NCBI GenBank assembly: GCA_910589415.1
Contig: OU342632.1
Location: forward strand, 50,209,341-50,273,340
Origin: Malachius bipustulatus
Taxonomy: Eukaryota > Arthropoda > Insecta > Coleoptera > Melyridae
Reading direction: 5' to 3'
DNA length: 64,000 nt
The position numbers and the translations under genes are program-made. Position 1 is the stretch's first letter. Each line of letters begins with the position of its first letter. The notes below the pieces were generated by a model that saw nothing but the letters and a program-made list of their open reading frames with translations, was not told the origin of the DNA and searched no databases. Positions 32,396 through 42,384 of this stretch are shown here, piece after piece.

Positions 32396-33750
32396 GAGAT
32401 TCATTGAGAATGCTCAAGAATTTTACAGTTTTTACAACGAGCCAAGCCGCCGAAAAGCAACAACACTAGATATGAAAAAGCTGCATGCATTTAAGAGTCT
32501 CAACGCTTACAAAAATATCATTATTCTTTCTACAGACGAGGGAAATGCTACCGCTGTGCTGTATTGAACGTCAGTACTCACTCAAACATACAAAAAGCTT
32601 TACAGAGAATCTACGAATCGCATACTCCAAAAGATCCACCAGCGGGTTAAAACTTCCACCGTTTTTGACCTAGACAAACGGAAAATTATGAACAGCGAAG
32701 CCATGACACCCAGACTTTATGGCCTGCCAAAGATACACAAACCTAGCGCGCCTCTTCGACCAGTTGTCAATGTCATTGGTTCCCCGAAATATTCTCTGGT
32801 CAAATACCTAACCAACCTGCTGCAGCCACACGTCGGATCTACAGAATCCCATATTAGAGACTTGGGTCACTTCATTGGGAAACTTCAATCTTTAACCCTT
32901 CATTCCAGTGACATCCACGTCAGTTTTGATGTCGTCGACGAGACCCTTCAATACATTCAGTGCATCTTTCCTAGCGACATCACCTCTCTCTCCTACCATG
33001 TACTACTACCATTTACTTGCCACAACCTGTTTTATGTGGAATGGTGACTCCTATTGACGAGTTGGGACAAGGACGGAGTTGCCATGGCAGCCCCATGAGT
33101 CCTGTTGTTGCCAACTTCTACATGGAGCCATGGCCTTAAACTTCGCCATCAACAAACCGTCTTGTTGGTACCGTTACGTAGATGACTCCTTCGTCATTCG
33201 GTAGGATGGGAAAGAGGAAACAGGAAAGAGATTTCTTCACCATATCAAAAAGTATTCACCCTCGCATTCAGTTCACAATGGAAATAGAAGATAATTTCTT
33301 GATGTTTATGTTAACAGGAATGAAAGTGACACCTTGGAGCACAGGGTCTACCGAAAACCAACAGACACAGATCGGTTATTACACAAAAATCCAACCATCA
33401 TCCAGACCAAAAACGAGCAGAAATAAAAACCCTGGTGAATAGTGCATCGAGAATATGCCAGGCAGAACACCTCCAAGAAGAACTAGCCCACCTAGATAAT
33501 GATCTGCAGGCAAATATGGCACCAAGAGTTTTGGGAGTTGCATTTCTCCATTACTTCAAGAACGTCACCGATCGAATCGGTAAACTCCTGTAGCATAACG
33601 ACGTCAAAACCCTCTTTAAACCTACACAACAAGTTCAATATTCTCCGTTCAGTCAAAGACCTCGTAAAGACCTCGCTAAAGAATACATTTCTCCTATGGA
33701 GCTATGCAATCGAACCACCAAACGCAACTTCAACACCCTCAAATCTGCTT
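32396..33750 (+). pseudogene. Penelope-like element reverse transcriptase (decayed)
   Basis: Pieces in three frames line up with Penelope-type RT. Early: IIILSTDEGNATAVLY (about 32515-32565; the N-terminal ADKGNATVV-like motif). Then LYGLPKIHKPSAPLRPVVNV (from 32716), GSPKYSLVKYLTNLLQPHVG and SSDIHVSFDV (catalytic Asp block). Then SPMSPVVANFYMEPWALNF (about 33090-33140) and WYRYVDDSFVIR (about 33163-33200, the YVDD active site). The C-terminus is VAFLHYFKNVTDRIGKLL (about 33535-33590) and NDVKTLFKPTQQVQY. Numerous frameshifts and stops, and a deletion after SFDVV, make it inactive. A GIY-YIG endonuclease is not seen. Its position just downstream of same-strand hammerhead units E and F fits known PLE architecture. 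Confidence 0.85.
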
Positions 33751-34500
33751 AATAAATTATCCACCAAGACTCTAGCAACTGTAGCAGCTTCTTCGTTTGG
33801 TACGGCGTATGCTTCAATTTAATGGTAACCAGGCTAAAGCGGTTCCCGCTGTCGCTGATTGGAAATGGACCTGCTACATCTATGACCATCCTCTCAAATG
33901 AGGCTTCGACGTTGTACTGCTTAATAGCACCGGTGAGTCTTCTGATTGGGCACTTACTTGCAGCACATTTCTCGCACTTACATGCTTCCAAATCGCCCTT
34001 GCAATTCACCCAGTAGAACCTCTCTCGAACTTTGTCTAGTGTCTTGTTCACTCCGAAGTGAGGCCCTGATCTCCTTGTTACTATCAACTGCATGACAATC
34101 TTCTTCCCGTCAAAACTTTCCCAGGCTCTCATCAACAGACTATTTTCGATTCGCAGTGACTCTCATTGTGACCATGAAGCTTTAAATTCATGACTACGTG
34201 GAGAAACCTCTGTCCATTTGGTATCGGCCCATTCCCTTCTTTCCGTTTTAAAATGTTCTCACTGTCTTCATCTTTCTCTTGCTCTCTCCTGCATGCCTCT
34301 GTTGTTCATTTTGTATCTGGATTGATCACGATACCTGGAACGCACTCTTCCTTATGTCTATCCTCAATCCGCTGACAAGGTGAACACTTCACATATGGCC
34401 TTCTTGATAAGGCATCAGCGTTCTGGTACACCAGATTACAATCTGCCTACGCGATGTTTTATTTTGCAATTGAACTGTTGTAGTCGTTGTATCCACCTAA
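33749..34500 (-). pseudogene. Ty3/Gypsy pol fragment (RNase H end to integrase)
   Basis: On the minus strand, about 34430-34330 reads NALSRRPYVKCSPCQ-like, the end of the RNase H linker of Gypsy pol. The frame 34135-33749 then has GPHFGVNKTLDKVRERFYW and CKCEKCAASK (the integrase H-H-C-C zinc finger), then MVIDVAGPFP (first catalytic Asp). A frameshift removes the DYFTKW region, after which EAYAVPNEEAATVARVL continues to about 33749. The element is cut there, abutting the Penelope pseudogene on the other strand. It is a different Gypsy lineage from the element at 43528-46941. Confidence 0.8.
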
Positions 34501-34689
34501 CAGTCTGACCTACGTTATTCATCTTCATCTAAGGTATTTTTCATCTTAGGGTATGCTGCGCGCGAATCCTGCAAAACAGCACTTCATTGAAAGAAGATGG
34601 AATATTTTAATCTACCTATCTGCTTCAATAAACGACTGCAGGTTGTGAGTAGCCAGGTAAGTATCCCAGTATGATAGTAGATACAAGAC

Positions 34690-34977
34690 TGATAACCACA
34701 TGAAAATCAAGTGCAGACCCTGTGCTATGCTGCAAGCCTGGTGGGATTAATAGTAGAAAAATTACTTAATTATAGACACATGCAGCTGTGGGTCAAGGGA
34801 GAAATAAGGGCTAAAAACGTAACACAGGGAGTAGGAAAATCCTTTTTGGGAATTACCAAACGCATCGCAGACCTGGTACATAAGATAAAGAACCAAGAAA
34901 CATTTTTAGATTATATTATTGAACGACATCAAATAAAATGGATAGGCACACAATTAAAAAATACTCGATTTTCATGA
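34690..34977 (+). pseudogene. Possible LINE C-terminal coding fragment
   Basis: An 88-codon frame with LCYAASLVGLIVEKLLNYRH and, near its end, RIADLVHKIKNQETFLDYII followed by ERHQIKWIGTQL. The last phrase resembles the H-x-L-R-W-x-G-H segment after the RT thumb in several LINE ORFs. The match is short and no flanking RT motif is visible, so alternatives cannot be excluded. Confidence 0.3.
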
Positions 34978-35834
34978 CTATGTAGCTATTTAAAACATCC
35001 CATGATTTTATTGAAAAAAGTTTTATAACAAGAAAATATTTAGGGAAGAATTTGGGAATGTCACTCAAACTTAAGTTTTGAATTCCTCAGGAGTTCTCTG
35101 GGCTAATTTATAAATAAAATACCGGAATTAATTTGAAGTTTTAAGTAGACGTCAGTTATAACTGGAATACAAATATGCCGGAGGAATCATTTATTTTTAG
35201 CCATTTAGGCTTCCACGATGATCTGCGATAAACGGCGCAATTAGTAAAGTAAACTCGCAGTATAATAATTAATTTCATACATAATTCCAGTGATGTCAGA
35301 GGAATATGAAATTAATTGCAGCGTTTCAGAGCGAGCATTCTTAAAAGAAGGCATTTGCATGCAAGACGACTTTGCGAACACTTGTAATTTTATTAAGATT
35401 TGCTTTATTATCGTATAAAGATGAAATGCGAGAGTCCTCAGCAAAAGCCAGATTGTCTTTGATTTCCCTCACAGTTTTAATGTATTCTCGTTCAATAAAA
35501 TTCAAATGGTTCCTTTCATAACACGGCCTCCGACAGTTTTAATTCGGTAAAGTTTCTCAATATCGTCAGTTAAATTTTGAATCCTTTGATAAAGTAACTA
35601 TTTTTTACCACTTATAACAGAATGTGCTTTTACAAACTGATGGTATCAATTTATTAATCAATATGAATATAAATATTAAAAAAGATTCAACGGAGTGTTT
35701 TGTCGTTTGCGATGTGATGATTTTCAGGTAAATTTCTCAGGGTTCTTGTTCGCGGTATCATTTTGAGCACTTCGTTTCAAATGTATCTGGCCAAACTACA
35801 ACGCTCTCCAGTCTGCTAATAAAAAGTGCAATGA
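34978..35834. other. AT-rich non-coding DNA
   Basis: No feature recognised. Short frames lack motifs. Confidence 0.35.
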
Positions 35835-36560
35835 AAAAAATCACCCCTTCAGCCGCCCTGAACGCCATTCTGGCACTGCCGCTGATTTCCATTTATAAAA
35901 AAAAAGATGTTGGTGGCATACTTATTCCTAAAAAGTAAAAGTGGAACAAGGGAGATGTAACCTTCGAAACAGGAAGTTTAGTCTGCTCTACAGACGGCTC
36001 CAGAAATAAAAATTGTTACGATTAAGAGGGACAGTTTAAGAGGGACACTACGTAGTAGGACGGAAACTGGAGGAATCTTTCCCCCCCCCAGTTCAGGTAG
36101 ACCATAACCGACTACCAACCGGAGGTTTACGAGATCCTGCAGACAACTAGAATGGAGAAAGTATCAGAAGCCACGAAACAGATAATTTATATAGGTACCT
36201 ATGCACTGATAGTCCGGCTGACACAAAATCTCTATGCTCACACAGCATAGACCTTCTTACAGACTCTATAAAGGAATGGACCCAATGGGTCTGGAGAAGT
36301 ATTACTGGGAGGCAACATCAGGTTGTAGACAAGTATCCTGTGATCAAATTGCGTTGTGTGTTAGTAAGATTAATTGTATTGGTGAGTCTCAATTAGGATG
36401 AAACACTTGTCTACAATTTCCACCTCTACTCACAGTACAACATGAATGGCGTACTGTTTTACAATATGTCTTTCATCTCTTTAGTAAACAGGTTAGATTG
36501 TTCCCAACCGGTTCGGACAGAAAAGACTGGCCAACATGATCAAACTTAATCGTGAGAAGC
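35835..36560 (+). pseudogene. Decayed RNase H LINE, family 2, with inserted SINE piece
   Basis: Starts with KITPSAALNAILALPLISIY, the segment that precedes RNase H in jockey/R1-group ORF2, then VCSTDGSRNK (first catalytic Asp, YTDGS-like). Later SIKEWTQ...GCRQ and RKDW...LNREKLRLL match the young copy at 31024-31611 (SIKEWTRKGLENHW, GCRQARLF, KRKELRLLVG). Frameshifted throughout. About 36350-36490 is foreign and matches the SINE-associated segment at 17740-17890, so a SINE-like piece inserted within it. The copy is cut at about 36560 by an opposite-strand LINE tail. Confidence 0.7.
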
Positions 36561-36565
36561 TTAGA

Positions 36566-36790
36566 CTATTAGATTAGATTAGGTTAGATTCATCGTTAGT
36601 GGACCATTCTGATACCTCCACTGCAACCGTAGGTCTATTGTGGCTCACATCTAGTTGTGTCACATTAACCCAATCAGATCAGCCTCTGCAAGAAAGCTGA
36701 CCATCTTGACTGTTTCTAATGTATCCAGATCCTCCGGTGAGAGAAAGTCTCTCCCAAAGGGTTGTAATCTGGTTATTTATCTTACTTTTT
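36566..36790 (-). mobile_element. 3' end of RNase H LINE, family 1, minus strand
   Basis: The reverse complement (GACTTTCTCTCACCGGAGGA, TCTGGATACATTAGAAACA, GAGCCACAATAGACCTACGG, TTGCAGTGGAGGTATCAG) parallels the 3' end of the LINE at 25856-26612 (CCAAGAGACCTGGATACATT, GTGAACCACAATAGATCGCT, TCGCAGTGGAAGTGTCAC). It ends in a (TCTAA)n tail, seen on the plus strand as TTAGATTAGATTAGGTTAGA (36570-36589). It ran into the family 2 LINE on the other strand. Confidence 0.7.
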
Positions 36791-37138
36791 CTCAAGGAAG
36801 ATTCGTTTCTCCTCCTGGTCCAGTGGAATCGAGCTGTTTCTTGGAGTCGGATTAGAACCGATCTCCACAGCTTCTTCAGTTGCCTGGAGATCGAGGTTTT
36901 GGCTCTCCTCGTCAGAGCTTACTTGTTTTACACACTCCATGGATGTCCCAGGAGTGGCTGGGAAAGGCTGGTCCACTCCCCGCAGAACCCGCATGCGAGG
37001 AGTAAGGTTCAATACAGCGGAGTGCGCCCGGTGCCCCGAAGTTATGTTTGCCGCTAAGACTGAGCTACCCACAGTTATGCATCTCTTTGGCGCGCGCAAT
37101 AACTTGAGATTGGGGAAGATTTTATAGTGGTGCCTCAT
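36782..37138 (-). CDS. Unrecognised 118-codon ORF
   Basis: Runs from ATG at 37138 to a stop near 36782, directly upstream (minus strand) of the LINE 3' end. The N-terminal half is basic with Arg-rich LRAPKRC and LTPRMRVLRG; the C-terminal half is acidic (SSDEESQNLDLQATEEAVE). This change of composition looks protein-like. I do not recognise a family. It could be part of the same minus-strand LINE, a captured cDNA, or chance: overlapping open frames exist on the other strand. Confidence 0.2.
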   Translation of the reverse strand: MRHHYKIFPNLKLLRAPKRCITVGSSVLAANITSGHRAHSAVLNLTPRMRVLRGVDQPFPATPGTSMECVKQVSSDEESQNLDLQATEEAVEIGSNPTPRNSSIPLDQEEKRIFLEKK

Positions 37139-37405
37139 CCAGGCAATCCGGCCGGCTAAGTCAATACTCCCACATGTCTCTCTGTTTACAGTTGTTTTTT
37201 ATAAAATATTTAACAACAAAGCCAGAGCGACGTTGTAATCGAATATTAAATTTATTGTTTCTGAATACTCCTAATGTCAAAAATATTCAATTAGTCTCTT
37301 TAATAATTTTCAAATTCTACTTGTCATTTTAAGTGCCATAATGTTCAATGTCACAACGTGGCTAATATGACCTTGGCAGACTATTTAGAAAAAAATTCAA
37401 TTGTA

Positions 37406-37811
37406 CCGGGTGTAACATAAGTACTGCGAAAGATTTCAGGGGATGATTCCTGAAATCATTTTAAGAAAAAAAAGTTCATATGAACATGGGTCCGAAAATG
37501 CTTACCCTCTTAGTTATAGCCCCTTAAAGTTGGGACCCTGACGAAGGTTTTTATTTATTATCTCCGAAACCGTTCAACAAAGACGACGAAATTTACCACA
37601 TCCACCAATGTTTTTATGTCTAATAAGATAGACTGTAGATCACTTTTGAAATTTTCACCAATGGTGGGTTGAATCTGGGTGGGAGGGGGTGTGGGGTAAA
37701 AATTACCCCAACTTAAACATTTTCGGACCCATGTTCATATGAATTTTCTTTCTTAAAATGATCTCAGGAATCACCCCCTGAAATCTTTCGCAGTACTTAT
37801 GTTACACCCGG
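37406..37811. mobile_element. Foldback MITE CCGGGTGTAACATAAGTACT
   Basis: A 406-bp element with about 100-bp inverted arms, nearly perfect: CCGGGTGTAACATAAGTACT, GCGAAAGATTTCAGGGG, then TTCATATGAACATGGGTCCG and the inverse at the right. Flanked by TA (37404-37405, 37812-37813). The centre has GGGTGGGAGGGGGTGTGGGG (about 37677-37697). Non-coding. Confidence 0.85.
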
Positions 37812-38351
37812 TATATCAACTTCTGAATTAAGAACACGCTCAACTCTGAAGCATTATAATTCAATAAAAATACCAACTAATATGAAATAGGCAAATTTCT
37901 TATTGTGTAATTCCTGAATTGAGTTGGTCAGTTTTTTTTTTTTATTATTTTCACTTCTGTATAATATCGAAGGGAGCAAGGCTCTAGTCATTCGAGAAGT
38001 TTGATTTTCAAATACTAGATGACACTAGAATCAAATACCTTAAAATATAATACCGGACACTTCCTCTCAAAACCTCCGTCCATTTTTACAGCGCCCTCAT
38101 GCAGGAACTGGGGCCACTATAAGCTGTTTTTAAATTCAAAGTTAGGTAACTTTTCACGGTTTTTGACAGCTGCAGTCAATGATAATTAATTATTATTATT
38201 AATAATTTGTCATTAGTAATTATTGAACGTTTTAGTTTCAAGTATAATTTCAATTTAAAGTTACTCTCAAAGCATTATATCAGCGGATAATTTTGTTGCG
38301 TACGCAGTTAAATAGGCATTTATAATGTACCGCTGTATTAAAGTGAACATA

Positions 38352-38486
38352 ATGTCTGGAAAATATGTGCTGTGTGCTGTGTGCGGTTGCTCCAACTATG
38401 GATTGTTAAGCATGTCCAGATCTTTCCACGGTGTTCCAAGCAGGAATAAAGAATTATGTATAAAGTTAACTTTAGAAGCCGCGTAA
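38352..38486 (+). pseudogene. THAP zinc finger, N-terminal part
   Basis: Forty-four codons from ATG: MSGKYVLCAVCGCSNYGLL, then SRSFHGVPSRNKELCIKL. The order C-x2/3-C-GCSN...S-F-H-x-x-P is the start of a C2CH THAP domain that binds DNA in P-element-type transposases. It ends at a stop before the Trp and the second metal-binding pair, so an intron or deletion separates it from the following fragment. Confidence 0.6.
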
Positions 38487-38578
38487 ATAAACTTATTAAT
38501 ATTTTATAACTATGCTGATGGAAATAGGAACAAGCAATAGGTAATAATAACATCGATGAATGACGAAATTTTGAAAAA

Positions 38579-38730
38579 GTGTGGAGTGTCGAAGCCGATT
38601 TATCACCATATTATTTTGTACCTTCTGATCATTTCAAAGAGGAAAATTTTGTTAATCCAGCAAATAATAGACCTTTAAAACTGCAAGGAAGCACATTATT
38701 GGAATTGCGGCAAATAAAAGGCTTACACTT
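38579..38730 (+). pseudogene. THAP zinc finger, C-terminal part
   Basis: The frame reads YYFVPSDHFKEENFVNPANN then RPLKLQGS. This matches the THAP end (CSDHF...F, then R-x-L-K-x-x-A-V-P), with the metal-binding Cys replaced by Pro before SDHF. It follows the N-terminal half by 92 bp, consistent with a short intron or decayed join. Not a working domain as it stands. Confidence 0.6.
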
Positions 38731-39058
38731 AGGTATATATAGCGATTCAATCTTTTTGAAATATTCATACCTAAAGATATTAATAATATTGTGTGTAATA
38801 GTAGTTAATTATTGTTAATATAATAAAAACATATTGAAAACTTTGTTGTTTATTGTTGTATTATAATTCTTCGTCCCAATTTCCTCCGTCTATTCCGTCT
38901 AATTAATTTTAAGGGCTTTTCTATTCAGCGTTTATATTTAAAACTCCCGCTATGTTTCACCAAATTTAATTTTTAGTGGCCCCAGTTCATGCTTGGTGGC
39001 GCTGCTAAAGTGGACGCAACCTGTTGCAATGCTATAGGTATAGGAGTGTCCGGTATTA

Positions 39059-40540
39059 ATATTTTAACGTATTTGCTAGAATCTAAACTTTCAGGAAAAG
39101 TGGAGCTAGACAACTTGCAAATTGGGACTCATTTATAATAATTATCGAGAGTTCTACATCGTTTTATAAAAGCATATTATCATTGAAAATGGGTATAACT
39201 AAATTATTGTTGACAAATCTTGAAATACTTACGGAAGCAAAAGTCATAAATAATTTATTTTTCAGGTCAGGTGTTGATTTGTTTGTAATGGTTCTTAATT
39301 CCGTTGTATTTTCATCTCATTCTACATAATTATATACTTACAAAAACTGATTTCGTCAATAACAGTACAATAAATAAATAAACAAATAAATACAGTCTTT
39401 ATTTGGCAGCAGCACGAAAAAAACAATACTTTTGCAATAATTAATAGAGGTTAGATTCGGGTTGCAGGACACTTAGAAATTAGATTTATGTATGATACAA
39501 AATTAAATTAAATAGAAGGACACTTTTCAAACGTAGCGATTATCCTAAAAAACCTTAATGAGAAGTGCAAAATTTACGAAACCATAAAAATGCAGTTAGG
39601 TATATTCGTGGCGCGTTATATAGTCCCTACTGCTATCTTGTGCAATTTAAGGTCATTTAGTGTTAATGGCATGGGCTAGAATGTCTTAAACGGAATATAA
39701 ATGAGAATAGATAGGAAGACCTACTAAAACAGAGGCTTGAATTGCATGCCAGATGCTTTACTGAGCCGTTATCGTCTGGTGAAATGTCTTCACAAGGTAA
39801 CCCCTAATTGAATCAAATTATTAGGTTATAGAATATTCTCCCAGTTAACTTGACTAGATTGACGACCCCCATTATTGACACTTCCCCGTTTTGTATTTTA
39901 TCATTAAGTTGTTAATAATTACTAGGAATGATAGTCGTGAACATTTAAAGACATCTATTCTGTTAATAAATTTTAAATTATTATATTTAATTTTTTTAAA
40001 TAATTATAAAATGAAAAAAATATAACGTCGAAACGTTGATTTTATAATAAAGACCATACTTTAAGAAAATTTTTTTTTGCCTATAACTCTTAATAATTTT
40101 CAATTGATTTTAATTTCTTATATCTGATTTTGAATTGGTACAGTTATTTTCAATTTTTTTTTTTTTATTAATTTAAAATTTTAGAAACAGAACAGAATCT
40201 ATTTAGAAGACAATTTATAGAAATGTATCACATCATATTATGAATGGAAATATCGACAACTGTATCAATTCAAAATCAGATATAGAAAATTTAAATAGAA
40301 TTTATAGCTATATTTTGGACTTATAAAAACATAAATTTTCAAATAATGCAGATACCTAATTACATAAATAAATGAATACCTAGTTACCATAGAAAAATAA
40401 TTTTAAAGTAGTACTGTTTGGATTCCTATTGTTGTAATTTTTGGGAAATAATCATTTCATAAAAATTTCATTTCATGTCATGAAATTTACAATTTAAATT
40501 TTTATCAAAATTATTCCTACAGCTATTTTTTTATTATGTA
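39059..40540. other. AT-rich non-coding DNA with a small foldback
   Basis: A short inverted pair lies at 40120-40153 (TATATCTGATTTTGAATTGG) and 40258-40295 (CCAATT-like ... TCAAAATCAGATATA) with an AT-rich loop. Nothing else is recognised. Confidence 0.4.
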
Positions 40541-40706
40541 CGAGGCGTGTTTTTTAAGTAAGTACCGTTTTGCAACACCGCGGCCGCCGCAGCGCTGTGG
40601 TTGGCGTTCTGCGCATGCGCACTGGGTACCTACATCTCTTTCCTACGCACTGACACCATTACAGTCTGATTCTTTCTTGTTTACGTTGTTTACTAAGTGT
40701 TTAAGA

Positions 40707-40967
40707 TGCCTCCGATAATCGTGAGCCCCGCCGACTGTGAAGTATACGGCTGTTATAAGATTTCTTAGTGCTAAAGGCCTAAAACCAATCGATATTCATC
40801 CTGAGATCTGTGCAGTTTACGGACAATACATTAGGAGTGATGGAATGGTAAGAAAGTGGGTGAGAGCATTTAAAAATGGACACACAAATGTGCATGATGA
40901 ACAACGGAATGGACGGTCTTCGGAGTCGTTAATGAAAGTTTGGTGCAGGAAGTGGACAATAAGGTGA
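40707..40967 (+). pseudogene. Mariner transposase N-terminus (left arm)
   Basis: ATG at 40707 begins MPPIIVSPADCEVYG, then a 1-base indel shifts the frame; from 40737 it reads YTAVIRFLSAKGLKPIDIHP, EICAVYGQY, SDGMVRKWVRAFKNG and NVHDEQRNGRSS. This is the paired helix-turn-helix DNA-binding region of mariner transposases. The catalytic D,D(34)D domain is entirely missing. Confidence 0.85.
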
Positions 40968-40984
40968 GAGAAAACAGACGCTTT

Positions 40985-41148
40985 TTTTCGGCCATCTTTA
41001 AATGCTCTCACTAATGTTTTGTCCGTGAACTGCACAGATCTGACGATGAATTTTGATCGGTTTTAGGCCTTAAGCACTAAGAAATCTTATAACAGCCCAT
41101 ACTTCATAGTCGGCGGGGCTGACGATTATCGGAGGCATCTTAAACACT
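40985..41148 (-). pseudogene. Mariner transposase N-terminus (right arm, inverted)
   Basis: Minus-strand ATG at 41148: MPPIIVSPADYEVWAVIRFL then SA, a stop, and GLKPIKIHRQICAVHGQNI. Here the frame is right where the left arm is shifted, but a stop interrupts it. About 27 bp are deleted after GQNI compared with the left arm. The two arms have decayed separately. Confidence 0.8.
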
Positions 41149-41296
41149 CAGTAAACAACGTAAACGTGGACGAATCAGACTGTAATTCAGTGAGTAGGCA
41201 AGAGATGTAGGTACCCAGTGCGCATGCGCAGAATGCCGACCGCAGCGCTGTGGCCGCGGTGTTGTAAAACGGTACTTACTTAAAAAACACGCCTCG

Positions 41297-42384
41297 TAGC
41301 ATAACTAAAATACACAAAAATTTCAAGATTGTGAACATTGGATTTAATATGATGATTTTGAAAGTTTCAGTCATTCCAAAGATGTTAATTTCATTTTTAT
41401 TTCTTGTTGGGAGTACATTTTCATTTCTTAAAATCGTTATAAATTATTGATTTCCTATAATTTAGTCTCCTGATGAAGATCTAACTAAGGTATCTAAAGG
41501 ATCACACCTTATATTTGTGACACCGCGTTCTGAATTCTCTTCATAATGTAAAAAGGGCTACTGGAACTGGGCGAACTCTTGGCCTACTCAGCCAGTTGAA
41601 AAAAGTTCAGTTATAGCCTAATTAAAAAAAAAATACATATTTCACATTTTTTACAGTTTTTTACGTAAAAAAATGTAAAACTCTTTCGACATCGTGTAAA
41701 GTAACAGCCTCGTTTACCAAAGGCCGTTAAAATAAATAATCAAGAATAATTTTTATCAGACGAATAAAACAATTACTGATGTTTGGCAAATTGAACACGC
41801 TTAGATAAGAGCGAAAAACTGCAATAGTTGAAAGTTATTTTCGCAATGGTAGTAAACTTCTTGTTTATGAAGTTTACTACCATGAACATCCACTTCTTCT
41901 AGTTCCTCATCAAACTCAGTACTTGGATGGAATGTTTCTGAATCGACATGATTACAAGCTTCTTAGAAAAGATAGTCACTTTTGTCCTTATCCAGCGATA
42001 TAGCAGTCAGTTCAGTACACCTACTCCGAGACATTCCTGGCAGGTAAAATTCTTGTCAATAGTTTCCCAAAACACCTTTCACAAACCTTATTTGCAGGTT
42101 TAGCGTTGTTTAGAATATCGTATAGGTCAGTCGATAGAACAAGGATTTGTTGGTTTGAAAACTTCCGAAGCAATCGATTTAGTTTTAGTGAAAGAGATTT
42201 ATTTATTTTATTTATTTATTTAATATACCACCCAACAGAATTAAAATTTCATGTGCGGATGAGATCTGTAAAGATCGAGTTATCTGTCATAATATACTGA
42301 TAGCCAGCCAGCTAGATTCTGCAAGCTTAAATGTGGTTTATTTCTAGGCATTTACATTGAGGACACGATATTTTGTGAGACTGT
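41297..42384. other. Non-coding, nothing recognised
   Basis: AT-rich. An inverted pair AGTAAACTTC / GAAGTTTACTAC at 41850-41882 is a small hairpin. No gene supported. The LINE begins near the end of this stretch, at an uncertain point between 42340 and 42390. Confidence 0.35.

Larger units (their letters stand above)
38048..39058 (+). mobile_element. THAP-domain DNA transposon remnant
   Basis: Inverted ends TAATACCGGACACT (38048) and the inverse of TAATACCGGACACTCCT (ending 39058). A second inverted block inside includes CAGCGCCCTCATGC...AACTGGGGCCACTA and its diverged inverse (TAGTGGCCCCAGTT...). Two THAP-like peptide fragments are encoded on the plus strand between them. THAP DNA-binding domains are found in P elements and Kolobok transposases, so the element is likely a deleted member of one of these. 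Flanking bases (ATA on both sides) do not settle the superfamily. Confidence 0.7.
40541..41296. mobile_element. Mariner-derived foldback: two inverted 5' halves
   Basis: TIRs CGAGGCGTGTTTTTTAAGTA and its inverse, with TA target duplications at 40539-40540 and 41297-41298. Each arm (about 320-420 bp) is the left part of one mariner: TIR, 5' UTR and the transposase start. The element therefore has no 3' mariner half, and its two terminal ends are both left ends. An RNA across it would fold into a long hairpin. Confidence 0.85.

Noticed and set aside
36566..36592. Telomeric repeat (TTAGATTAGATTAGG)
   Set aside because: Better explained as the (TCTAA)n tail of a minus-strand LINE.
41472..41510. 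CTGATGA motif as another hammerhead
   Set aside because: No stem II with following GAAA, and no complementary stem I.
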